Assembly: GCF_000499845.2 (NCBI RefSeq)
Contig: NC_023759.2
Span: 49,450,172 to 49,514,171, forward strand
DNA: 64,000 bases
Source: Phaseolus vulgaris
Lineage: Eukaryota > Streptophyta > Magnoliopsida > Fabales > Fabaceae
Direction: 5' to 3'
Shown: one piece after another, positions 53,901 to 64,000 of the stretch
Position numbering within the stretch: the first letter of the stretch is position 1
Layout of the letters: each line of letters begins with the position of its first letter
Translations under genes and position numbers: made by a program
The notes under the pieces: generated by a model
Databases searched by the model: none
Told to the model about the DNA's origin: nothing
What the model saw: only the letters and a program-made list of their open reading frames with translations

Positions 53901-56668
53901 ATGGAATTCATGGATGGTGCTTATGTAAATGATGTAAAAACCATTCAGAAACTTGGGATCGACTTGCATGAACTTTCAACACTGGTAAGTTCATGTTTAT
54001 GGGTTTCACTATGGACACTTGTACAGTGGTCAACAATAGGTTTTGATAGTGTGTTGGTTTTTCGTGACATTATTGTCTGCGTTCAGATATCTTTGATACG
54101 GCTACATGTGTCCATGAAGTTAGGAGAGTTAATGATGAGCATTTTGATTGCCTCATGCAATTAGTTCCATTCCATATATGATTTATAAGCAAAATAAAGG
54201 GCACCATGGTACCATAAACTCATAAAGCTCCTACACACAGAATTGTGCGATCTCTGTGTGGGTTTAAACTGTATATGTGGCCGCCTTTTCTTTGTATCTT
54301 CAAGATTCTCGAGTCAAATCTGTGATTTCTTGGTCATATGGTGATAACTTCAACTTTTACGCCAAGGTTCCCTTTCATTTATTAATTTAGTATGTGATCA
54401 ACATTTTTGCAGGTTAGTCAAACTTTTGCTGAAATGATGTTCAAGCATGGTTTTGTACATTGTGATCCGCATTCTGCTAACTTGTTGGTTCGCCCATTGC
54501 CTTCCAGTAAAACTAGCATTTGGGGTAATTATTCCTTCCCTTCGTGCCTCCCTTGCCGAACTATAACTATTTTCTATCAGTCATTATGGCCCTGAAATAG
54601 ATTAGTTGTTTCTTTTCGACTCATTTAGACTATTGTTTTGTTTTGTTAATTTATCTACCACAAGAAAGAAAAAAATAATCTATAAATTCCTCCCCTTACG
54701 TATGAGATGGTGTCACCTTTAACATTTGGATACTAATGGCCAAATCTTGGACCAGATAAATTTGGCTTTTCTAAGAGAAAGTTTCAAGCCCTAATTTAAT
54801 ATGGGATGAGCAATTCATATCTGTTTTCTAGAATTATGGTGGCATTGGCAAAAATCCAAGGAAAAATTAATAGCTATGGTTGGCATTAACAAATGTCATA
54901 TGAAGACTAATAAACTATTCTATTGAAGACTAGACTCTAGACTAATAAAATTTTATCATCACTGATGCACCAAAATGGGGGAGCTTGATAAGGGGGTGCA
55001 ATAAATGGCCCACAACAGGCTGCACCAATGGTTCTCCACTGTTATTTGCAGAGACATTTGGGAAGATAAGATGACTGCAGAAGGATGAAGACCATCCCAT
55101 GCTGTCTGTTTAGATTAAAATTGAAAATTGAGATGCATGTATAAATATGTGATTATGAATTTGAAAATATTATACAGCAAAATGGTTGTTTATTTCAACT
55201 GTTAACGAAAATATTTAAGTACCATTTCTGATTTCGAAATTAATAAAATTGCAATTTCAATTTGAATATACCATAATGTTTTGCACGCTTTACATTATCA
55301 ACCATCCAAATGCAGATATTTACTCTCTCCATAAATATCCATGCTCTTGTTCTATTAAAGGTTTTGGTTTGTTTGTTCACCTCTGTCTCCAACTTTTTGT
55401 TTGATTTTTTACAATAACTGCATTGTTGGTTACTAGGATGTCAGTGCTTTTTTTTTAATTCGGCCATTTATTTCTCATATAGGCAGGAAAAAACCACAGT
55501 TGATTCTTTTAGACCACGGACTCTATAAAGAGCTTGACTTCCAAACAAGAACTAATTATGCTTCATTATGGAAGGGGTTGGTATTTGCTGATGCTAATGC
55601 AATCAAAGAATACAGTGCAAAGTTGGGAGCTGGGGAGGATTTATATGCACTCTTTGCTGGAGTTCTAACTATGAGGCCATGGAATAGGGTTGTTGACCCA
55701 TCTATGGATCATTTGGTTATACAGGGAGATGAGAATGAACGATTAGAACTGCAGGTAATATATAGCTTAAGGGAAAAATTTCGTAAGAGTTGTATTTCAG
55801 TCCCAGGTTCATGTTTTTTTGGATTACAATGCTTGCACTTTACATTTCCTAATACCACTGTAAGTAATACTCATGTTCCTGCTGGTTTTGTTACAGAAAT
55901 AGGTAAAATTCTTGATTCTTCTCTTTTTTGTCTCCTGAATCCTGTGATCTGCAGTTTAACCACTTGTTTTAAGAAATTGGTCGACTACAGCTTGGTTCAC
56001 TTTTTACTGAATATTTAAATAAAAAGTCAGTCTGTTTTTACGGTTTAGGGTTTTGCATGGTCAAACTTCCTTGCTTAGCATGCCCTTGAAGGAAAAGAAG
56101 CTCTAAAATGACTCTCCTAATTGTTTTGCAGATGTACGCATCTCAATATTTCCATCAGATCTCAGAGCTTTTAAGGAGATTACCACGCGTGATTCTTCTA
56201 ATGCTGAAGACAAATGATTGTTTACGAGCGGTCAATAATTCTCTGGTAAATACAACTATGTTTTCCGTTTGCTACATTGCATGGCATGTGATTTGATTGA
56301 TGAATACTCTTCAAACCAATGTATCTTGTGTTTAATTGTAAAATATCCAGTCCGGCGAATAGAAGTAAAAATAGCAATGGAAACTTGAGATTGTCCTACT
56401 TGCTGTGTCTGTTTATAATAGATTTCCTTTTCTTTTTGGGTATCATGATCAGTCACAGGGATCATCTTTGGAGACCTTTTTTATCATTGGAAAAGTTTCC
56501 TCGGAGGCTGTCATTGAAGCAAAGATGTTGCAAAGCAAATCACTTTTAACATGGTTAAACGTTAAATTGGATAAGATTTTGCTAGAAGTACGACTCTGGG
56601 GAATGCAGATGGCCTTGTGGGTTTTGCAACTAAGAAAGGCTTTGTCTTGGTCTAACCAACCATTATAG
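50956..56668 (+). CDS. ABC1/ADCK1-like atypical kinase (UbiB family)
   Basis: Member of the ABC1/COQ8/UbiB kinase-like family, closest to ADCK1 and, from memory, Arabidopsis At2g40090 (ATATH9, about 538 aa). Relatives act in mitochondria or plastids in lipid and quinone metabolism; the substrate here is unknown. Exons are 50956-51133, 51784-51938, 52077-52202, 52316-52411, 52535-52635, 52843-52879, 53766-53984, 54413-54524, 55483-55754, 56132-56245 and 56453-56668, giving 541 aa. Motifs are KLGQ (103-106, the KxGQ signature), the alanine-rich loop ASASLAQ (164-170), VAVK with the ATP-site Lys185, [10 protein letters not shown] (232-241), HCDPHSAN with catalytic Asp322 and Asn327, and LLDHG with metal-binding Asp352. 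The N-terminus is hydrophobic at about 11-29 and could be a targeting or membrane segment. Intron 6 uses a GC donor (52880-52881). All key residues are present. Confidence 0.95.
52880..53765 (+). other. GC-AG intron 6 of the ABC1 kinase gene
   Basis: The exon ends CCCAAG and the intron begins GCAAGT and ends TTGCAG. Using GC keeps SLPK joined in frame to ELDFLTEA, the family order. The nearest GT, four bases on, would break the frame. Confidence 0.85.
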
Positions 56669-58066
56669 AAGAATTGATCTGCCTCATTATTTGCTACATT
56701 TTATTCTTTTGGGAAATAAACTCTTGTATTTTTTGTGTCCGTGGTCACAAATATGTAACTTTTGTTTGAGCTTGTGGAATCTCTAAAACATAGAACATGC
56801 ACTTTGAAGGTTGAAGAGGGTGAAAGTAAAGGAGCAAGTCATACTTGTGTTAGCATGTAGGTTTTACTGTATTTGGTGACGCAGAATATTGTTGTAAACT
56901 CCCATTAATTTATGGGGAAACTGTGAAATATAGAGATTACTTTTTGACAATAGTTTCAATGGTTGTCTTCGAGTCCATTCAAATGGCTATTTTACATGCT
57001 TTCGTTCCTTGTGTATGTATTTGTGACAAAGAAATTCAGTTCTCTACTAGATATTTGAAGTTAATAATTTATTATTATGACTAATATTTTTGTAATACTT
57101 TTTTAAAGCATTAATTATAGCTAATAAATATTTTTTATGATAAAATATAGTAATTATAATAATAAAATTAATATTAAAAATATACTTATATTATAAAAAT
57201 ATTATAATTAATAATATCGATTATTATTATATAATAATAATTAAAACTAATATTATTATAGTGAATCTAAAATAATATAAAGAATTATGATTTCAATAAT
57301 ATTGTTATTATTATAAAAAATAATAATATCATTGATCATATTTTATTATTAAAATAACATGTTAATACTATTTTATTATTATAATTACTATTACTATTAA
57401 GATCTGAATTTTTTTTAAGAATAAAATTGATACAAGTGAAAATGGAGCATGGATATTTTGTTATAGCTAATATATAACTAATTTTCTTAAATAGTGTATT
57501 TAAAATATTTTAATGTTTTGACTTACAAAAAATCTAAGAAATAAAAAATAAAGCTAAAATAAACAAAAATAGAAGAATATATTTTTTTTCCTCAATGAAT
57601 ATCATCATAAAATTAAGTATTAATAGTAGTCTCAAAAGAATATTTTCCTGTCCTAAGCAATAATCATTATTCTAAACGTATCGGCCTAATAGAAAGAATA
57701 CTTTTGCAACCCTAAAACAAATACACTACTTATTACTTAACATCCAACTTTAATAATATATTAAGATTTTAAATTAAAAAGTAAAATAAAAATATATTAA
57801 AATAATATTATTTTAAGTTATCAAGGGAATATAGTAGAAACTATCTTCTTTAGTTGAACTACTTAGTGAGATGGTAAACTTTTAACCTTTTAAAACTTTA
57901 TTTAACATGATTATTTATATTAATTTTATTAATGAGTAGAATTTTGATACATTAACTATTTTTTTCACTTACTTTTCATCCAATAGAGAACATCAAAGTA
58001 AATTAAAAGTGGTTTTTATGTTTTTCTTCCAGAGAAAATTTCTATGCATTTTCTATCCCCAATAAT

Positions 58067-58100
<34 letters not shown>

Positions 58101-58810
58101 TCTTTTTTTCTTCACATTTTCTTAACTATTCAAATATATTATCTCTTAAATAATATTATAAACTACACTTATCTTATGATTGGAATATAAAGTTAAATTT
58201 CAAAATAATTATACTTATATTTTTTTAGGAAAATATTACTTTAACAATTGCACAGCGAAAGACATCCTATTTATAATTTTGTTTTATCTCTTATTTATTT
58301 GTTTAGTTGTAATCTAATTCGAGTTGTCAATATATTATCATTCTTCTTTTAATCCTAACAAAACCATATATATTATATCATTCTTCTTTTAATCCTAACA
58401 AAACCATATATATTATATAGAGTGTTGATATGTTGAATTGCTCTAAATTAAAAAAAGAAATAATCTTTTTAGTAAAATGTAGGTGATGAAATTTTGAAAG
58501 ATTAAAATGGTCTAGTTAACTAAGTTGCCAAAATAATATTTTTCTACTATAAGTTATTATATGAATAAAAATATTTGTATATTACTAGAACCGTTACCCT
58601 TATCTCTTATATCTTGTCGGAGAAAAAAGGTTGACAAGTAGAAAGAATGATCTGAAGGTAACATCTCTTGAAAATTAAATTTACGTTCCTTATCAACAAT
58701 CCTCTAATTCTTCACCTACTCAAACAAACAATTACAAAATAGTTGTTTATCGCCTAAGCCATAACCAAGCAAAAGTCAAGTCCCAAGAAACAACCATCAC
58801 TGATGCTATT
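56669..58810. other. A+T-rich region between convergent genes
   Basis: Holds the 3' ends of the ABC1 kinase and CHX genes. An (AT)n tract lies at 58075-58100, and a perfect 40-bp tandem duplication at 58339-58418. The stretch at 57100-57400 is almost purely ATT/TAA words. No gene was recognised. Confidence 0.6.
58339..58418. repeat. Perfect 40-bp tandem duplication
   Basis: The unit containing TTCTTCTTTTAATCCTAACA occurs twice, at 58341 and 58381, without a visible mismatch, so the duplication is recent. Confidence 0.9.
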
Positions 58811-61800
58811 CTATAGCTCCCCAAAAACTGTCCCAGAATCATGTTCCTTAGGATGGTGTGTGATATTAGTGTTCTCAAACGCCATTCCCCCAAACCCATA
58901 TTGCTGTATAATAAGCAGAGAAGAGCTTGAACCAAAACTATTGGATGCCAAAATGTCCCCTACCACACCAAGTTCAGGACAATCAGTCCATTTCATCAAC
59001 TCTGACAATATCAAACAGTTTCTACCTGCTCCTTCACCTACAATATACAAATCATAACCAATTTGGTCAATCTGATTAAGCACTTCAGGAATATCTTCAC
59101 GACACCGAACTTCTTTCTCTGAATACTTTATAGAATCCTCATTGCTCACTGCTTTCAGTCTGAATGCACTCACGTACTCATCATCCAACTCCTTCTGCTT
59201 CTCACTGTCTACCACCACAGATAACAGTCCATGAGACTCAACCTGCGACATAACATCAACCTCTGCAGCCTCACCAAACATGAGAATCCTCACCACAGAC
59301 AGTTGCACCCCTTGATGCTTTGACATCCTCCATGCAACAGCCAAGGCTTCACGGTCATCAGGGCCTCCGATGAAAACCATAACCACTCGCAAGTTCACCT
59401 TGAACAACGATGCAAGTCCACGGTCAACAAAGATTCCAACGGTGCATGGTGCATCTCTCATCACATTGCGGTTTATTTCTTGGAAAACAGTGTTGGCTGT
59501 CTCTAGAATGCCCTCTATGTTTGATTGCTTGTGGAAAGGAAGGAAAATCAGGTTTGCTTGTTTCTCCTGTGAGACGTTGTATATGTCCTCGTGAATGGTT
59601 GAATAGGAGGATACTGCTGCAATGATCTCCACGTTGCTGTGCTCATTTATGGCTGCGAATGTTTTGAAAATGTTGGTGATGCTCTCCAAGTCTTCCTGTG
59701 GTTTGGTGAGGGCTTGTCCACCACTCTGCTGTTGGTTGTACTTGTTGATGTGGGAAGCCAAAAGGGATGCGGTGTGTCCACTTAGTTCAACAAGCTGAAG
59801 TGCAAACACACGCAGAGAGGAGAGCTTTGTGGTGTGATATGCTTCAAGCATGTTGATCATTCCTGTGGCTTGTCGAGGGTTGTGGACACATGCTAAAATT
59901 CGCAGCTCTACTTCGGCCTTTAAGTTTTGTATGGTCTTGAGTTTGTTTTGTTTGTATAGCTTTCTTGGTTTGTATATAGCGTTTATGATAAGAGGCGCCA
60001 TCATGGTCATTATCAGAACAGCTATTGTCAAAATTGAGAAGGACTCCACACTCAAAATCTGAGACCAAACAAAAATAATGGTCATTTAGCAACTGTAATT
60101 GAGTAAGAAAGGAACTATGACTGAGTAAAAACGGAGTATGATACAAAAATTTAAAAAGTAAGGGTGTAGTTGGGGGTATAAGTGGTGTAAGTTCCTAAGA
60201 TTCGGCATGTATGGTTTTTTGTTGTTGCATATCTCTTATGTTTTCAGGCTGAATGCTAATAACGTTGGCCTTTAGCCAACAAAGAGATTTGGTGTTTGTT
60301 GCAGGTTCTTGAGATGGTTATCCGGGTAATGAAGAAGGAATGAAGTTTATTGTTTTCTTTCCTTTGCATTGTTTTTACATTGGCCCATTTGGGTGGAAGG
60401 ATTTTATGTTTTCTATTAGGTGTGTCTGCGGTTCTGTTGGAATGCTCAGTTTGGTGTTTTGAGACTTGTATTTTCTGACCATTGTGTAGTTTTTGTGCGA
60501 TGTTAGGATTGGAGATTGAAAAGTATTGCGTTGCAGTATTCGTCCATTGCTTTTAAATTGGTCGAGTTAGTAACATTGATTAATGAGTGTTTTTGTCAAT
60601 CTTATAACCTCGTTGCTAATATACATTTATCTACTTCAATATTTGTTTTGAATCTTCATTAGGCTTACTCTATGTTCATTCATGAAAGCAAAAACAATTT
60701 ATGTAATGAAATTACTGGATACCTGTTTGTCCCAGGCACTGTTGAGCATTAATATTGGTAGGATGCCCTTGGTGTTCATGAGCAGTCCAATAGACAAACC
60801 ATCAAGAACAGACATGCCATAAAACTGAGTGGCTATTACTGTGCTTAAAATCTTTGGGAGGAATGAGAGGAGCAAAATGAAGAGCACCAGGCCCAAACCT
60901 TGAGTTTTTATGACATATATTGCTCTCAGCCTTATGCCACAACTACCAAAGAACAATGGAGCCAGATAAACAACCCCAAAATCCTCTGACCTCTCTATGA
61001 GCAAGTGAGTAAATTTGCCACGAGGTATCATTATTCCATAAACCAGAGCCCCAACAACAGGGTGTGTCCCTAGCAGATCCGTGACTGCTGCAGAAGCATA
61101 TGCTCCCATCACCACAATGAACAACCCGTTATTGTCCCACTCATTTTGATTGGTTTTTCGCACTATTATATCCACCAAATAAGGACGTATCAGAACGAAG
61201 CAGAAAAGCACATAAATTATAGTGCTCAGCACCGAGTAGATGGCACTTCCACCGTTTATGGCAAACGGAACCAACATTGCAAACATGACCCAATTATAAA
61301 AGTCACTGATCATGGCTGTTGTTAAGGTCACTCTGCCAAGTCCTGTGTAGAGGAGCTTCAGATCTGCAAGAATGTGACTAACCATAGGAAAACCTGTGAC
61401 ACTCAAAATTAAGGTCCAAAACATATAAGCCTTTGGGGTGTCGAAATTTGCCCAATACTCTGAGGGTCCCTTGTACATTTTTAGAGCCAGAGCATATATG
61501 AAACCCCCACAAAACATTGGAATCACAACGCCAGCAATGGCAATGCTTGTGGCCTTCTTTCTTCCTCGTAGGAATATTGTGTCGAAATTCATGTCCAGAC
61601 CAGCCAGGAAGACCATGTAAATGAGTCCCACGTATGATATGGTTTCAGTTGTTAGGATTGACTTCAAAGGGGTCAGAACCTCAGATAAAGCTGATGATCC
61701 AAATAGTTCTGGACTTATCATAATACCCATCTGCAACAATAATTACCCACAAATTAATCACAATGCACAACCTCAATTTCTGTAAAGTTTCATCGTGATA

Positions 61801-62432
61801 ATTATAACATAATCCGTTAATCCAAACTTTTACATGATTATCAAAACAAAACTATAATTCTGATTGAAAAAATATTGTTAGATACGATATTTTATTCTTT
61901 ATAAATGGGTGCAAAACTCATATTATAAGTCAGTTTTATGAGATTCACTTAGGTTTAAAGTTCCTTCTTTCTTTAACCTGTTATCAGAGTCATTTAAAGT
62001 CTATCTTATCAAAGATTTGTTGAATCTATCGTACCACAGGATGCTGTCGGGCCATTATCGAGTAAATGAATGATAAAAGCATCTAAATAATCATCTAAAT
62101 TTGGTTTTGCATGTAATTATGTATATATATAGTATGGATGCATGGTTCATATGCAAGTTGGGAGCATTGAAAGAAGCAAAGAGAGGGATAGAAGATGATG
62201 CACTTGCCAAAATCTCAGAAACAAGACGTGGTTGGTTTAAGGGTCTGAGGAGATAGTACAAAATACGAGTGGATAACAACATGAAAGCAACTTGGGCTGC
62301 CAAGGTAGGAAGGTAAAAGAATAAAACGGTTTCACTTTTCCATATTTCATTCGCATTTGACACATCCACGTCGTAACATCCTGTAGTTACGCGTCGTTTC
62401 AAGTATTGATCTTCCGTTCCTTTATCAGCCAT
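58811..62432 (-). CDS. Cation/H+ antiporter, CHX family
   Basis: Monovalent cation/proton exchanger of the CPA2 superfamily. Plant CHX proteins act mainly in endomembranes or the plasma membrane in K+ and pH balance, often in pollen or root. Minus-strand exons are 62208-62432, 60723-61730 and 58811-60058, all in phase 0, giving 826 aa, a usual CHX length. Residues about 37-440 hold around 12 hydrophobic segments; a hydrophilic, universal-stress-like C-terminal domain follows from about 445. Family blocks are LNQPRLVSEIL (65-75), FLAGLDMNFD (116-125), FPMVSHILADLKLL (189-202), GTHPVVGALVYG (296-307) and MNTKGILPI (393-401). The transport site reads AMISDFYNW, with Asp218 kept but Ser where most CHX have Asn. 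The motif usually PNGPLG reads PRGKFT. Intron 1 has a GC donor. The subfamily is not settled. Confidence 0.93.
61731..62207 (-). other. GC-AG intron 1 of the CHX gene
   Basis: On the minus strand the exon ends GAGATTTTG and the intron starts GCAAGTGC (62207-62206) and ends TTGCAG. Only this junction keeps VSEIL joined to MGIMISPELFG in frame. A GT four bases on would shift the frame. Confidence 0.85.
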
Positions 62433-64000
62433 AGCTGCTTTCTTTGAGTTTTCCTTTCAAGTCTCAACACTGGTTTTGTTTGCAGAGAAAGTTAGACACC
62501 TTTGATCAATCACCGAATGATAAGGGGATGAGTTGAAACAGAAACAACAATGCCATGTTTCATGTTAGGGTTTACGTTGTGTTGGGAAATCGATGTCTTA
62601 CAAAATCTTAACTGTTTCCCTATTTCTGTCACATTTCCTATGAAGAAAGTAAACGACCTTCAACGATTGTTTTAGCTGTTATACCTATGGATTTTCTAAT
62701 CCCTACCTTTCAAAAAGCTTTATAAAAAACCTAAATTTAACTGCCAACTAAGAACAACTATACTTATATAGAAAATAATCCATAATTACATCACTTCGGT
62801 TTAAATTAGCAAGTGTTTACTAATTAATATGACTAATTTCAGAGAGATAATAATAATCATTATCAATAATAATAATAGTAATAACAATAATAATAATAAT
62901 AACTTTTCTTCGTATCACTAATTGAATATTGAAACAGATTATCATTATTGTGTAATAGAATATAAAATGAGAATTTTCAGCAAAACAATCCAAAAGTTAA
63001 GTCTATTTTCAAACATTCCAAATCATAATCCAATCCTCGGATTAAAATATCTTTTTTAATCTTTTTTAATTAATTAAAAGTGTATAATTGAATATGAAAA
63101 TACTCGATTACTGGAATTTTTTATATTTAATTAAAACGTACTAATAATATAACTTTATATGAAAAAATAGACAACGCATTGACAATATATGTTGTTTTAA
63201 AATAAATTATGATAACTTTGTTTATTTTGTAATAATTATTCTAAAAATTAAGTTAAATTGCTTATTAAGTCCCTATATATATATACTTAATTTAATTTAG
63301 TTTATATATTACTTAGAGTTTTAATTAAGTATCTTAATTTTAAAATTATCATCAATTTAGTTTTTCAATTATGTTATTAAACAATATGACAAAAGTATCA
63401 AATTAGATTTTTTAATAATTTAGGAATCAAATTAAATATATATATATATATAAATTCAATTTGAATAAATTATATAAATAAATGGATAGGAACTTAATAA
63501 TTATATAATTAATGGTTTATTAAAATGTCTTCATTACATTTATATGATGGAGATAATATTTCCAGGATCTAAATTAATCCTTAAAAAAATTAGAACGAAA
63601 CAAGTTAGATTTAAAGTCTTATTAATGGAAATATTAACCATACACCTAACTTTTTGTTTTTTTAATCACAAAAAAAAATGAGTTTTACTTCATCTTCAAA
63701 TTTTTATTTTTATTTCTCTTCAAAATTTAATTTTTATTTCTCTTCAAAACAATTCAGTTGACTGCAGCTTCCAATATCTTCAAAGTCAAGTTTATTTTAG
63801 ACCACTTCAACATTTCTCAAATCCAAATATATAATATATAACGTATGTTTTAATGTAACTTACTACATAATTCTCCCTATAATTTGGATCTATTCAAATA
63901 ACTAACTAAATTAATTTCTCTTATTAATGGTTTTTATTACTTTTGTTTACCTTCCTAATAATATTCCGATATATAATTTTTACTAAAATTGTATTAATTT
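62433..64000. other. Promoter side of the CHX gene and A+T-rich DNA
   Basis: The CHX leader and promoter lie just above 62432. An AAT-type trinucleotide microsatellite lies at about 62848-62902 and a short (AT)n at 63437-63453. No further gene was recognised up to the window edge. Confidence 0.5.

Overview
This is nuclear DNA of a flowering plant. The genes are intron-rich, intergenic DNA is very A+T-rich, and all six recognisable proteins are plant types: a CP29 light-harvesting protein, a brassinosteroid P450, NUP88/MOS7, an ADCK1-type ABC1 kinase, a CHX antiporter and a plant-specific four-helix membrane protein. An LHCB4.3/LHCB8-type CP29 points to a rosid eudicot. The repeat texture and protein similarity suggest a papilionoid legume, but that is only an impression from reading.

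Layout. LHCB4.3-like is on the minus strand at 2158-4077 (2 exons). A repeat-rich stretch of about 14 kb follows, containing a nested-palindrome foldback element near 12.0-12.5 kb and a broken Ty1/copia reverse transcriptase near 13.8-14.2 kb. CYP90A1/CPD is on the plus strand at 18531-23720 (8 exons). MOS7/NUP88 is on the minus strand at 26297-31302 (9 exons). A four-TM protein of unknown function is on the minus strand at 33747-35722 (3 exons). Next come about 15 kb without a recognisable gene, holding a 180-bp tandem repeat at 36.4-36.9 kb, a CACTA-like MITE at 39.37-39.76 kb, long (AT)n tracts and a minisatellite/palindrome block at 48.65-49.1 kb. The ADCK1-like ABC1 kinase is on the plus strand at 50956-56668 (11 exons). 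A CHX cation/H+ antiporter is on the minus strand at 58811-62432 (3 exons). The rest is A+T-rich intergenic DNA.

The genes are independent eukaryotic units, not an operon. They serve photosystem II antenna function, brassinosteroid synthesis, nuclear-pore transport and immunity, organellar lipid or quinone metabolism, and endomembrane ion balance. Every exon model was joined by eye from splice sites and reading phase. Each gives an uninterrupted protein close to the length I recall for its family (277, 474, 801, 217, 541 and 826 aa; I recall no family length for the 217-aa four-TM protein). Noteworthy details are two GC-AG introns, a MOS7 donor site buried in a CT repeat, a BZR1-type BRRE next to the CPD core promoter and a paired I-box upstream of LHCB4.3. 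I found no convincing sign of a wholly new biological system. The least explained structure is the foldback element at 12 kb.
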